Assembly (NCBI GenBank): GCA_016933055.1
Contig: JAFGBS010000008.1
Coordinates: 124,001 to 188,000 of the forward strand
Source of the DNA: Promethearchaeota archaeon
GTDB lineage: Archaea; Asgardarchaeota; Lokiarchaeia; Sigyniarchaeales; Promethearchaeaceae
Direction: 5' to 3'
Length of the DNA: 64,000 nucleotides
How positions within the stretch are numbered: the stretch's first letter is position 1; each line of letters starts with the position of its first letter. The notes below the pieces were generated by a model, which was given only the letters and a program-made list of their open reading frames with translations, had not been told where the DNA came from and did no database searches. The position numbers were made by a program, and so were the translations under genes. Below, in pieces: positions 34,090-43,117 of the stretch.

Positions 34090-35877
34090 CTAGCTTGACT
34101 CATATCTCTCTATGAGCCCTGTAATCTCCCGTTCTAATTTTTTCTGTAACCCTTCAAATTGGTCGACATCCTTATTCTTAATGGATAACCTGGCACGTGA
34201 TATTTCAGTGACGATCCCCAGATTTTCTACCTCAAATAAGGGAATTTCTCTACTAACAACGTCAAGACTCCGAGAATAATAGTCCAGAATAAGATTGATC
34301 AATTTTAGGGATTTTTGTGGCGAACTATAACGATCAATCGGATCAAAGGCATTTTGGATCAAATATACATTCTTTATGAGTTCCGCTACGAATAAGATGA
34401 GTTGTTGTTCTACAGGTAAATTTTCTTTACCTACTAATTGAACAATATTTTGAAGTTCATCACTTCTCGCTAATATTTCCGAAATATCGATTCGACTTTT
34501 TCCCCATCCTTTTCCTAACTTATTCCACCATTCTTCTAAGTGTTCAGAATATAAACTATAAGAATCGGTCCAAGATATAGATGGATAATGCCGGGAATAA
34601 GCTAATTTTGCATCTAATGCCCAAAATGCTTTCACAAACCTACGAGTGGTTTTAGTTACAGGCTCACTGAAATCTCCCGAAGGTGGAGATACAGCACCAA
34701 CCACGGTGATAGAACCCACTCTATCTGGAAATCCTAAGGGATGAACTAATCCAGCTCGTTCATAAAAACTTGCTAATCGAGTGGATAAATAAGCGGGATA
34801 CCCTCCTTCTGCAGGCATTTCTTCTAATCTACCAGATATTTCTCTCAAGGCTTCTGCCCATCTAGTGGTAGAATCTGCGAGAAGTGCCACATCATATCCC
34901 ATATCCCGATAGTATTCTGCAATGGTTAAACCTGAGAATATACTGGCTTCTCGTGCAGAGACGGGCATATTGGATGTATTTGCTATTAACACAGTACGTT
35001 CCATTACGGGTAGGTTTGTGTGTGGATCAATCAAATTTGGAAACTGCTCAAGAACATCTGCCATCTCATTTCCTCGTTCTCCACATCCTACATACACAAT
35101 TATATCCGCATCAGCCCATTTGGCTAAATTATGTTGTATTACTGTCTTTCCCGTACCAAATCCACCTGGAACTGCAACTACGCCCCCTTTTGCCACCGGG
35201 AATAATACATCTATTACTCGCATGCCAGTGATGAGAGGTTCTGTTGGATAAATTCGTTGTCTATAGGGACGAATATTACGTATCGGCCATTTCTGAAATA
35301 ATCCAAATTTCTGTTCAATTTTTCCATTTTTTATTGTATAAATAGTATCTTCAATAGAATACTTTGAGGGTCTTACAATCGTAGTCAAGGTCCCATAGAC
35401 TCCCATCGGTACCATTATTTTATGATTGATAGTATTGGTTTCTTGTACAGTCCCGATTATATCACCTGGTGTAACCTTGGTCCCCTCTTTTACTTTAGGT
35501 TCAAAAATCCAAGACTTTTTCCGATCTAATGCATATGCTTCTTGCTCAATACCGATAAAGTCCCCATATTTCTCCCGTAATAATGGTAAAGTACGCTGGA
35601 TCCCGTCATATATGTTATTCAGTAAACCTGGACCGAGTTCCATAGAAAGTGGTTCTGTTGTGTTTAAAACGGGTTCTCCAACATGTAGTCCTTCTGTATA
35701 CTCATAGCAGGTAGCAATCGATCTATTATCTGTAATTTTGATTATCTCACCAGTTAATTTGCTATGGCCAATTTTAACCAAATCACCGATTTTCTGATAT
35801 TTTAGTCCCTTAATTCCGATTACAGGACCATCAATACTCAAAATAAAACCTTGATCTGATTGTCGACTCATCTTCAT
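34090..35877 (-). CDS. atpA: A-type ATP synthase catalytic subunit A
   Basis: 595 residues, normal length, so no intein. Walker [10 protein letters not shown] at 237-245, GCGERGNE at about 264-271, '[44 protein letters not shown]' and the non-homologous bulge (about 115-190) identify the catalytic V/A-type A subunit. It binds and interconverts ATP at the A/B interface. The start overlaps the stop of subunit E (ATGA), showing translational coupling. Confidence 0.97.
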   Translation of the reverse strand: MKMSRQSDQGFILSIDGPVIGIKGLKYQKIGDLVKIGHSKLTGEIIKITDNRSIATCYEYTEGLHVGEPVLNTTEPLSMELGPGLLNNIYDGIQRTLPLLREKYGDFIGIEQEAYALDRKKSWIFEPKVKEGTKVTPGDIIGTVQETNTINHKIMVPMGVYGTLTTIVRPSKYSIEDTIYTIKNGKIEQKFGLFQKWPIRNIRPYRQRIYPTEPLITGMRVIDVLFPVAKGGVVAVPGGFGTGKTVIQHNLAKWADADIIVYVGCGERGNEMADVLEQFPNLIDPHTNLPVMERTVLIANTSNMPVSAREASIFSGLTIAEYYRDMGYDVALLADSTTRWAEALREISGRLEEMPAEGGYPAYLSTRLASFYERAGLVHPLGFPDRVGSITVVGAVSPPSGDFSEPVTKTTRRFVKAFWALDAKLAYSRHYPSISWTDSYSLYSEHLEEWWNKLGKGWGKSRIDISEILARSDELQNIVQLVGKENLPVEQQLILFVAELIKNVYLIQNAFDPIDRYSSPQKSLKLINLILDYYSRSLDVVSREIPLFEVENLGIVTEISRARLSIKNKDVDQFEGLQKKLEREITGLIERYESS

Positions 35878-36608
35878 CTCTCCGGAAACTCAATATTATA
35901 TTTCAGCATATAATCCTCTAATTCTTTTGGAAGAGATGAACTAATGGTTATGTTTCGCTCTTTCATTAACTCAGTTGCACTTTTTCTCCGATCACTGTAT
36001 TCGGGAAATATTTTCGCAAAAATCATGCGTAATGTTTTCAATCTTGCTTGAATTAAATCTTCAATTGTATTACTAACAGTTATTGTATTCCCTCGGTTAG
36101 AAATTTTAAATCCCCCAATACAATCGAGAATTTTGGGTTCCAGTTGCAACTTCTTATTTCCGATTTCTTTTTGGATTGTGGGAAATTGATTTTTATCCCT
36201 CTGATTTAATTGTATATAAACAGTATTTTTGAATATTTTTGAAGTGTCATCAATCTCCTTAACCATTTTTTTAATATATGAATCGTAATTATCTTCGATA
36301 TGTGATTGGATTTGATTTATGAGGGATTGAGCATAATCTTCGAACATCGTATTTTTTTTCGACAGAATTTTCAAATTTAGGTCTTTAACATTTTCTGATA
36401 TTTGTTGATTTAATTGTGTTTCATAATTTCGTAGAAAATTCTCTGTTTTTTCACGTAAATCCCTCGTTAAATTAGTGATAAATTCAGAATTGATCTCCTT
36501 TATCCGCTTTTCCTTTTGATTATTTATTTCTTTTACTTCGGATTTAGCTTTTCTTGCCATATTATAGCCGATTGCTTGGAATTGCTTGAAAAAGTCATTA
36601 TTTTTCAT
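35874..36608 (-). CDS. atpE: A-type ATP synthase subunit E (peripheral stalk)
   Basis: About 244 residues. The long N-terminal helix (MKNNDFFKQFQAIGYNMARKAKSEVKEINNQKEKRIKEIN) is coiled-coil and the C-terminal globular domain has 'LDCIGGFKISNRGNTITVSNTIEDLIQARLKTLR', the E-subunit signature. ATG at 36608 is preceded by AGGAGG at 7 bases; the upstream alternative at 36629 would overlap subunit F. It pairs with the H/G-type subunit to hold the stator. Confidence 0.93.
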   Translation of the reverse strand: MKNNDFFKQFQAIGYNMARKAKSEVKEINNQKEKRIKEINSEFITNLTRDLREKTENFLRNYETQLNQQISENVKDLNLKILSKKNTMFEDYAQSLINQIQSHIEDNYDSYIKKMVKEIDDTSKIFKNTVYIQLNQRDKNQFPTIQKEIGNKKLQLEPKILDCIGGFKISNRGNTITVSNTIEDLIQARLKTLRMIFAKIFPEYSDRRKSATELMKERNITISSSLPKELEDYMLKYNIEFPER

Positions 36609-36618
36609 CTTTTCCCTC

Positions 36619-36924
36619 CTAAATATCAATTCCTATATATTTTCGTGCTAATTCCTGACTATAGTTTTCCCTAAATTCCGAAATAATACTGGGAATTTCC
36701 ACAATGATAGGAAGACGTCTTTGCATTTTAAAAGGGAATATAATATTCCGATATTTTACCAATAGACCCTCCGAAATGATAATAATACCTACTTCTGGAT
36801 CCGATGTAATGCTTTCAAATTTTTCCTCAAATCCGGGTTCGTCTTTTTCATGAATAATTCCCTCAATTCCGACCAAATGGAATAAATTTACGGAATCCTC
36901 ATCCCCAAACATGATAATTTTCAT
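36619..36924 (-). CDS. atpF: A-type ATP synthase subunit F
   Basis: 101 residues, matching the family length. Alternating alpha/beta pattern: 'KIIMFGDEDSVNLFHLVGIEGI', 'PEVGIIIISEGLLVKYRNII' and 'LPIIVEIPS' is characteristic for V/A-type F, the small central-stalk subunit that sits on D. ATG directly follows the stop of the preceding gene with no gap. Confidence 0.92.
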   Translation of the reverse strand: MKIIMFGDEDSVNLFHLVGIEGIIHEKDEPGFEEKFESITSDPEVGIIIISEGLLVKYRNIIFPFKMQRRLPIIVEIPSIISEFRENYSQELARKYIGIDI

Positions 36925-37338
36925 TTAAAATCCTAACTCCAATTCCTTTATACCCATATCAATGAGTTTCTTCTTGTTTTTGATATAGAGGTCTTCCAAG
37001 ACTTTCATTTGAATATCTACTTTCACCTCGTGTTCTTCTAAGGTCAATTCTATATCTAATTTAAGGTTCTGAAAATCCTCCAATAATTTATTTTTATGTT
37101 CGTTAATCAATTGGTCATAAAATTTTGCATTTCTAATTTCCACTTCGTAAATTTCATCTTTTTTTTGCTGCTTTGCAGTTGAAATAACAAAGTCATAGCG
37201 TTCTTCGAAACTCCTCGCCATTTTAAAGACATCTCCCTCTTCTTGTATAATATGACTGTGAGTTTCCATGAAATCTTGTACTTGCTTAGTGTAAATGTCC
37301 TCATATAACTTTTTCGGTTCTTTTTTCGCTTTAGGCAT
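36925..37338 (-). CDS. Coiled-coil protein in ATPase operon, probable H/G-type stalk subunit
   Basis: 137 residues, almost entirely charged helix (KEPKKLYEDIYTKQVQDFMETHSHIIQEEG ... LKLDIELTLEEHEVKVDIQMKVLEDLYIKNKKKL). It lies between subunits C and F, and no other H/G-like gene is present in the operon, so it is the best candidate for the partner of E in the peripheral stalk. Sequence similarity to known AtpH is not obvious by eye, so this could be a lineage-specific subunit or a replacement. Confidence 0.55.
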   Translation of the reverse strand: MPKAKKEPKKLYEDIYTKQVQDFMETHSHIIQEEGDVFKMARSFEERYDFVISTAKQQKKDEIYEVEIRNAKFYDQLINEHKNKLLEDFQNLKLDIELTLEEHEVKVDIQMKVLEDLYIKNKKKLIDMGIKELELGF

Positions 37339-37342
37339 CGTA

Positions 37343-38410
37343 TTAATCCTTCATCTTGTAAATTGCTTTCACAAATAATCCTAATACCCGATAAATTTCG
37401 TTTTCTTTATTAAATATGAATGATAGAACTCGCTTAATGGTTAATGCGTCAATATCGGCAATATCAGATTCTTCTAATTTTTGAAAAATGTTTTTATTCA
37501 ATACAGAGAGGATATGGGTTAGAAGTTCTGAATCAATTGTATATTTTTGCAATTGTGTCTTTCTAAAAAAATCATTTCTATTGATTACGTTTTTCAATTT
37601 GCTTATGAAATCAGCTCTTGTATCAGATGTTATGAAATCAGAAATAATTTCAGAAGTAAAAATACTACCCGAGGGGAGTATTAACTGATGCAGTAAGCTT
37701 TTAGGTATATTATTTCTGTAACTGCGAAAAATTAGCATCAAATTGTATTTCTGAACCATTGTATCAACATAATTATTGAAAATTACTTTTTCTATTCCTT
37801 TGAATTCGGAACTTTCCTCATGAAGATATTCGACATAGAATTTGTCTAAAAGAGCTTCGAGTAAAAAAATCTCTTTTGTCTGCTCAAAATAATAGAATCC
37901 TCGTTTTATTACTTTAGCGTAACGCGATTTCGATAAGATCCGCATTATATATGTTATTTCTCTTTGTTTAAGAAGATCATTCATAAATTTAGTCCGTTGA
38001 AGCAGTTCTTCTGGCTTCATCAATATTTCATTTTGGATTGCGTCTTTATCCATTTTTGCCAAAGTTCCTGCCAAGAGGGTTTTCAAATTCCAGATTTCAT
38101 AACGATATAATATTGAACGCAGGAATTTTTGTAACTGAATAGGCGAGGATGCCAAAATTTTCTCAAAAATTTTCATATAGACATTATATAATTCTTTTTC
38201 GATCTGAATAATAGAAGGCTTATAGTCAGGAAGGGCAGTATTTAATCCTGGATAGTATTGATCTATGCTATTTATTAAATTACGAACATCACTGATTCGT
38301 TGCAATTTCAAAAATTCATTTTGTGGAATTATTAAACTCTTCAGTGATGCAATTTTAATCATAGTGTATGCATAGCTAGGAACCACTACTCTCATGAATA
38401 AGACGGCCAT
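37343..38410 (-). CDS. atpC: A-type ATP synthase subunit C (d-like)
   Basis: 355 residues of the helical V/A-type C/d subunit: 'PSYAYTMIKIASLKSLIIPQNEFLKLQRISDVRNLINSIDQYYPGL', later 'RYEIWNLKTLLAGTL' and 'YVDTMVQKYNLMLIFRSYRNNIPKSLLHQLILPSG'. It joins the central stalk to the membrane rotor. The order K-C is as expected for rotor parts. ATG at 38410 or the Met five codons on are both possible. Confidence 0.9.
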   Translation of the reverse strand: MAVLFMRVVVPSYAYTMIKIASLKSLIIPQNEFLKLQRISDVRNLINSIDQYYPGLNTALPDYKPSIIQIEKELYNVYMKIFEKILASSPIQLQKFLRSILYRYEIWNLKTLLAGTLAKMDKDAIQNEILMKPEELLQRTKFMNDLLKQREITYIMRILSKSRYAKVIKRGFYYFEQTKEIFLLEALLDKFYVEYLHEESSEFKGIEKVIFNNYVDTMVQKYNLMLIFRSYRNNIPKSLLHQLILPSGSIFTSEIISDFITSDTRADFISKLKNVINRNDFFRKTQLQKYTIDSELLTHILSVLNKNIFQKLEESDIADIDALTIKRVLSFIFNKENEIYRVLGLFVKAIYKMKD

Positions 38411-38421
38411 TAATTTTTTAC

Positions 38422-38796
38422 TTACGCAGGACTGGGAATTTTAAGCCATAAGAGGATTCCGACAATTAATCCATAAATAGCTAATGCTTCACCTAATGCA
38501 ATAACCAAGAACGCCTTAAAAAAGACTCCCTCGTTTTCAGTTAATGCAGATATCGCAGCAGTCCCAACGGTTTTAATAACCATACCGGCTGCTAGTGTCG
38601 ATCCTACTATAGCTGCAGCAGCAGATAATCCTAGTACCCAAGCTGTTACAGCATTGAAAGGTGTATCGTCCCCCGTTTGGGCACGTCCCAATCCAATAAA
38701 CAAATTTACTATTAGAAATGCTACAACCACAAAAAATATCTGTAGTACAACCAAACTTAAGATGAATTTTGACTTTTTATTTTTCATCGTATACAT
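38422..38796 (-). CDS. atpK: A-type ATP synthase subunit K (proteolipid c)
   Basis: 124 residues: an N-terminal hydrophobic leader or extra helix (about 11-36), then the c-subunit hairpin with helix 52-75 (AWVLGLSAAAAIVGSTLAAGMV) and helix 92-118 with the ion-binding Glu103 (VIALGEALAIYGLIVG). One hairpin per chain, so a one-Glu-per-hairpin ring. The Gln/Thr residues of well-known Na+-binding rings (PxTQ) are not seen in the first helix, but ion specificity cannot be settled by eye. First ATPase gene of the operon. Confidence 0.92.
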   Translation of the reverse strand: MYTMKNKKSKFILSLVVLQIFFVVVAFLIVNLFIGLGRAQTGDDTPFNAVTAWVLGLSAAAAIVGSTLAAGMVIKTVGTAAISALTENEGVFFKAFLVIALGEALAIYGLIVGILLWLKIPSPA

Positions 38797-38870
38797 CTTC
38801 GTCGCATTTAATATCTAAAACAAATTGTAATCTTATTTATTTGTTATTTTATCTCGTGGTTTCTTTCCTA

Positions 38871-39314
38871 TCAATCTTTCGTAAAAAACTCGTTCAATCT
38901 TTGACAATTAGGACATTTTTCCATTTGTCGAGTTAGCAAGAAACCGCACTTACAAAGATGGATTAATGGAGGTCTATATTCTACATTCAATTTAGATTCG
39001 GGTTTTGCCTTAATTTTTCTTTTTTTTGGTCCCTCAATCATCCTTACTAATGATGAGACAATACTAACTCGTTTACCACCACTTTTTTTTACCGGAAGAA
39101 ACGGTCCAAATAAAATTGCTAACGCAAAAACATATATCAACAGTTTAATCCATAAATGAAACTCTTTGAGTTCAGGAAATCGATCCGTACTCATAAGAAA
39201 AAAGAAAACAATAGAATATACTGCTAGTAAAAATAGAAAAATAACCCATTTTGAGGTCGAATTTTTTAAGTTCTTTTCCTTAATATTTCTCTCTATTGGT
39301 ATCGATCCACTCAC
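38871..39314 (-). CDS. Two-helix membrane protein with C-terminal zinc ribbon, unknown
   Basis: 147 residues. Two hydrophobic helices (about 24-44 and 55-75) are followed by a basic linker (KKRKIKAKPESK) and a zinc ribbon CKCGFLLTRQMEKCPNC near 125-142. It lies 74 bases upstream of atpK on the same strand. The layout (membrane anchor plus cytoplasmic ribbon) is common among uncharacterised archaeal proteins. It could be an assembly or membrane quality-control factor; this is speculation from position. Confidence 0.6.
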   Translation of the reverse strand: MSGSIPIERNIKEKNLKNSTSKWVIFLFLLAVYSIVFFFLMSTDRFPELKEFHLWIKLLIYVFALAILFGPFLPVKKSGGKRVSIVSSLVRMIEGPKKRKIKAKPESKLNVEYRPPLIHLCKCGFLLTRQMEKCPNCQRLNEFFTKD

Positions 39315-39344
39315 AATAATGCATTCCTGAATATGCGTTAAGGA

Positions 39345-39983
39345 TTAAAGGGTTGCTAATAATATTCGAATGTGATCCGCTGCATAATGAGCACGATCTC
39401 CTGCTTCCTCTATTTGATACATCGCTGCCCTAATCTGAAGAACAAGTTTAATATCTAAATCGGAGTCAAATAAATATGCTTCACAATTTCGATAGGCAGT
39501 GTCAATCATTTCTTCGGTAGAATCGATTTTATCCAAATATTTGGGAGTTTGTTGGATATTGCCTTCTAAAAGCGATTTTATGGCTGATTTGAAATGCCCT
39601 CCCATATTAAGAATTGCCTCCAATAAAGGTTTTATATAAGATGCCAGGTTTTCATCTGGTTTGTAACTTTCTTTAATTCTGCTAATACGTGAGGATACTC
39701 CCTCAACGATGTCAGCAATCATATCTGTACGTAAAGTTAAGCGAATGAAATCAGATCTTCGCATGGATGCTTGTGCTTGAGAGATCATCTCATATAGTAC
39801 CAATTTATCTTTATTTGCATCTCGTTCCGATTGTTTAACACGTTTAAGGGTTTTATCCATATTCTCGCGATCATTATCTAACCATGCATGTACATATTTT
39901 GTCATGACTCTAATTGTATGATCTATGTGCATTACATGTTCTGACATTTTTCTTAGGATTTTTATGTCTGCTGGGTTTAACAT
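39345..39983 (-). CDS. DUF47/PhoU-like protein
   Basis: About 212 residues, all-helical, with PhoU/DUF47 features: 'LKRVKQSERDANKDKLVLYEMISQAQASMRRSDFIRLTLRTDMIADIVEGVSSRISRIKESY' and 'QIRAAMYQIEEAGDRAHYAADHIRILLATL', the latter an E-xx-GD metal-binding helix end. Met at 39983 is chosen over 40025 by family fit. A second DUF47 gene sits beside PiT at 24588; this one follows two VIT-like membrane proteins instead of PiT, suggesting a regulator for them. Confidence 0.78.
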   Translation of the reverse strand: MLNPADIKILRKMSEHVMHIDHTIRVMTKYVHAWLDNDRENMDKTLKRVKQSERDANKDKLVLYEMISQAQASMRRSDFIRLTLRTDMIADIVEGVSSRISRIKESYKPDENLASYIKPLLEAILNMGGHFKSAIKSLLEGNIQQTPKYLDKIDSTEEMIDTAYRNCEAYLFDSDLDIKLVLQIRAAMYQIEEAGDRAHYAADHIRILLATL

Positions 39984-40042
39984 ATCGAGTTCTCCATAGT
40001 ATAGGAAAACATTGATTAAACACACTTAAAAACAATCTTATA

Positions 40043-40837
40043 TTACGATAGAAAACTAAGTAAAAATCCTAATGCTGCAGTTATAATTCCCACGATAGTC
40101 ATTTTAATTCCATAATTCCAGATAGAATCCTTGGAAATCTTAGCTAAATATGCTCCAAGCCCGAAGAGAAGAAATCCCATTAAAATAAATGAGAGCATAT
40201 ATATCCACCATGCTGGATTTTGTATAAACAAAAATGGGATTACCACTGCAAAACCTCCCACAGCAGGAGCCACACCGTTGATTAGGGATGCTACCCATGA
40301 TGCATAACGCTCTGCAAGTTCTGCAATTGTTTTTTCTGTTTTTTTAAAAGAAGTGCGTTTAGATGACACAGGAAGAGGATCAACTGAAATTTTTTCTATA
40401 TCAACATCCTTACTCTCCTCTTCAAACTTTTTGATATGTTTAGTTGGGTAATAATCATCTATGTTATACTTAGGTACACTTGCAGCTGTTAGTGGCGTCA
40501 CATCTTCATTTGATAATGCCATCGCTCTTCTTAATTCTATTATATTTCTCTTTCGTTCTGCACGCTCTGATAGAAACCCGCCAGTAATTCCAGAAATACC
40601 TATTGCGATAGAAGTTGCAAGAGCTTGAATTATAATAGCTGGACGATTCGGAGCATTCTCGGTCGTAAGAAATAAAATAAAACTACCAATAACGATACCT
40701 AAAACGGTTAACACGCCATCAAAAAAGTTCATAACGAAGTATCTGCGAGCAATCTCTCCCAAATCTGTCATTTCTCCATATAGTTTCCATCTTTCCCATA
40801 CATTCATATCTTTACCATAGGTTTTCTCCTCTTTCAT
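40043..40837 (-). CDS. VIT1/CCC1-like membrane protein, copy 2
   Basis: 264 residues. 'EIARRYFVMNFFDGVLTVLGIVIGSF' (first membrane helix with conserved Asp) and 'TSIAIGISGITGGFLSERAERKRNIIELRRAM' are VIT/CCC1-type signatures, followed by a cytoplasmic loop of about 80 residues and three C-terminal helices ending with 'GAYLAKISKDSIWNYGIKMTIVGIITAALGFLLS'. Known members move Fe2+ or Mn2+ by H+ exchange. The Glu-rich metal-binding helix of plant VIT1 is not recognisable in the loop. Tandem paralogue of the preceding gene with a 3-base gap. Confidence 0.78.
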   Translation of the reverse strand: MKEEKTYGKDMNVWERWKLYGEMTDLGEIARRYFVMNFFDGVLTVLGIVIGSFILFLTTENAPNRPAIIIQALATSIAIGISGITGGFLSERAERKRNIIELRRAMALSNEDVTPLTAASVPKYNIDDYYPTKHIKKFEEESKDVDIEKISVDPLPVSSKRTSFKKTEKTIAELAERYASWVASLINGVAPAVGGFAVVIPFLFIQNPAWWIYMLSFILMGFLLFGLGAYLAKISKDSIWNYGIKMTIVGIITAALGFLLSFLS

Positions 40838-40840
40838 ATT

Positions 40841-41662
40841 TCAATTTCCTCCAATTAATGATATAAGATATCCAATAATTGACGTGAGAATACCTGTTGC
40901 AACCATCGCTAATCCATATATCCATATTTTATCCCCGGAGATTTTTGCTAGATACGCACCTAATCCGAATAGAATAATCACTTCAATGATAAAAGAAATC
41001 ACAAAGATGGGGATAGTTAATCCAAAGAAGAAAGGGATTAAACCAAATACAGACCCTAAAGCAGGTGAAAATCCATCAATAACTGCAGCAATTGTCGATG
41101 AAAAAGATTCTGCTTTCTCAGTAAAAGATTTTTCTTCTTTCTGCTTACCGAATCTGAATCTTAATTTCTTACGTAACTGTTTTGCAGTTTGCGTAGGAGT
41201 AGTTTTAATCGGGCGCGGTAATGGATCAATATCTATAGATTCAACTTCCTCTCCATTAATGGTGTTTAGCTCGTCATCTTCAACATCGACCGTCGGATAA
41301 TAATCTTCTTCGTGTAAATATACTTCATTATTGCTGAAAGATGATTTATCATCGTCAATAAAAACCGCCATTGCCTCTCTAATTTCAATATTACTTCTAC
41401 GCAATTCTGCAGTTTCGGCAAGATATGCCCCTGCTAGACCTGAAATACCGATTGCAATAGTAGTAGCGTAACCTGTAATTAAAATTGATTTGCTACTTAT
41501 TTGTTGATCTCCTAAAAATAAAGCAAAATTAGCAATAATAATTCCTAAGCTAGTAAGAACTCCATCAAACGCGTTCATGACAAAATAACGTCGAACGATT
41601 TCATACATTTGTGTGATTTCAAAATATTGTTTCCATCGTGTGATAATTGGAATTTTTGACAT
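40841..41662 (-). CDS. VIT1/CCC1-like membrane protein, copy 1
   Basis: 273 residues with the same plan: 'EIVRRYFVMNAFDGVLTSLGIIIANFALF', 'TTIAIGISGLAGAYLAETAELRRSNIEIREAM', a charged loop of about 90 residues with 'YYPTVDVED' and 'IDPLPRP' motifs shared with its neighbour, and three C-terminal helices ending 'AKISGDKIWIYGLAMVATGILTSIIGYLIS'. The shared loop motifs show a tandem duplication. It is the first gene of the long minus-strand array that continues into the ATPase operon, so a promoter should lie in 41663-41977. Confidence 0.78.
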   Translation of the reverse strand: MSKIPIITRWKQYFEITQMYEIVRRYFVMNAFDGVLTSLGIIIANFALFLGDQQISSKSILITGYATTIAIGISGLAGAYLAETAELRRSNIEIREAMAVFIDDDKSSFSNNEVYLHEEDYYPTVDVEDDELNTINGEEVESIDIDPLPRPIKTTPTQTAKQLRKKLRFRFGKQKEEKSFTEKAESFSSTIAAVIDGFSPALGSVFGLIPFFFGLTIPIFVISFIIEVIILFGLGAYLAKISGDKIWIYGLAMVATGILTSIIGYLISLIGGN

Positions 41663-41977
41663 ACTGCAGATTTGACCTTTAGCTTCTCGCTGGATTAGGT
41701 AATAGAATTAAAAAGTAAAAAGTTTACCGAAAAATCAATCAATCAACACCTATCCCCCTACACCCAACCCCAAGAATTACCGTTTGTGTGGAAAATCATC
41801 ATTCGGGTAACATAAAGTCAACATGGATAACCGAACATCCCATGCGGATTCAACTGAATACGTAATGTAACTCGTAGTGTATAGAAACTTTTTCACTAAA
41901 AGAACCTAAACAAACTCTTTCGATAGAGATTTAGTGTAGTCAGTAGAACTCCTGGATGCAGGCACAAATTTCATGAT
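41663..41977 (-). promoter_or_regulatory. Intergenic region upstream of the VIT-DUF47-ATPase array
   Basis: A 315-base gap between the gelsolin-like gene and the first VIT-like gene, all on the minus strand. It contains a C/A-rich stretch (41738-41775) and AT-rich segments near 41700 and 41860 but no gene-length frame. As the array below has only short gaps for about 11.8 kb, its main promoter probably lies here. No specific box can be fixed. Confidence 0.35.
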
Positions 41978-42928
41978 TTAATCTTCCGAAGTGGGGATAT
42001 TTGGTAATTGTCGTCTTTTCGTATCTGTTTGATCTGTTTCCAATTTTACAATGGGTGTTTTAGAAAGTTCTGATTTTTTCCTTGTCACTTCTGGAATTTT
42101 CCTAAATATTTCCGTTGCTTTTATCATTCCCGTTGTTTTATCCGTATATACACGAATTTGTTTGGTTGAAAAATCTATCACGTCTTTAGATAAATTTGGT
42201 ACAAAATCCCACGTTTCCGATTCGATTGTCTCCCCAAAAACTTCACTAGTTTTTTTACTCGGTGCATATAAACGATGTCCAATTATTATATTGACTCGTT
42301 CCATATTTTTAGGAGGATTCGACTGTAATATGTTTGCGATAATATCCAAATCTTGATTCACTCTATCTTCATTTGTTATAGAAATTGATTGTGAATAATC
42401 ATCTGATCTGGATTTTTTCATGGAAGGTGCTATACTAGTCCGAACACTGGAATGTATTGGTTCTTCTTCATCAGATTCTTCTAGTAGAGGACTCCAATAG
42501 TCTCCTTCTATATTGGCATCTTTAATAGTTTGTTTGATTTGCTCCTCTTTTATTCGATCGCGTTCGATATTTCGGATATAGACCATATCGTTAATTTTTT
42601 CCGTAACCTCCATACTTTCAAGATTAAATGTAGAAAGAAATTCGATGGGTTCATCTCCCGCGTCAACACTCACAATTTTCAAATGTCTTCCGGATTCCTT
42701 TCTTATTTCTTCTTGAATTTTGGCCGCAACTCTAGATGAGATAAATCGTTTTCGGACTGGTGCTTTAGGACCTTTCCAAATCCACATTCTACGCATGTCT
42801 TGTTTGATGAAGATCAGTACATCATCTGGATGTAGTCTATCCTCAATAGAATCTTCTCCTATATCCATTTCCTTGTGTGTACCATCATTTTCAAGGCTAT
42901 AGCATAAAAATTCCTGATATTCGATCAT
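41978..42928 (-). CDS. Gelsolin-like domain protein with long C-terminal extension
   Basis: 316 residues. Residues about 30-102 fit a gelsolin/villin repeat: 'HPDDVLIFIKQDMRRMWIWKGPKAP' (strand DVxLxx, then xxWxWxGxxA), a helix 'VRKRFISSRVAAKIQEEIRKESG', strand 'LKIVSVDAGDEPIEFLSTF' (VxxGDExxxF). Asgard archaea encode gelsolins that regulate their actins. Here a single repeat is followed by a 200-residue part: an acidic linker, then about 210-290 a second folded region ('VNIIIGHRLYAPSKK', 'TKQIRVYTDKTTGMIKATEIFRKI') of unknown type. The region may act in cytoskeletal or membrane regulation; this is inference. Confidence 0.55.
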   Translation of the reverse strand: MIEYQEFLCYSLENDGTHKEMDIGEDSIEDRLHPDDVLIFIKQDMRRMWIWKGPKAPVRKRFISSRVAAKIQEEIRKESGRHLKIVSVDAGDEPIEFLSTFNLESMEVTEKINDMVYIRNIERDRIKEEQIKQTIKDANIEGDYWSPLLEESDEEEPIHSSVRTSIAPSMKKSRSDDYSQSISITNEDRVNQDLDIIANILQSNPPKNMERVNIIIGHRLYAPSKKTSEVFGETIESETWDFVPNLSKDVIDFSTKQIRVYTDKTTGMIKATEIFRKIPEVTRKKSELSKTPIVKLETDQTDTKRRQLPNIPTSED

Positions 42929-43117
42929 TTGATTACCCTCTGATCCCCTAGGTCGACTTCATCAACCTATTGGTTTAACTTCAGTCGGATACTTAAAATA
43001 TACAAGTGTGATTGAACCTAAAAAACTATTCACAAATACAATTCCCATGATTGACGACACAATCAACAGATTAGACATGAGGTAGAAATAAATATAAAAT
43101 AGGAATAGAGATGACTT

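Noticed and set aside
34090..35877. Possible intein in ATPase subunit A
   Set aside because: Length 595 is normal and the P-loop region is continuous.
40884..41300. 138-codon plus-strand frame
   Set aside because: Antisense shadow of the first VIT-like gene; Pro/Ser-rich and without motifs.
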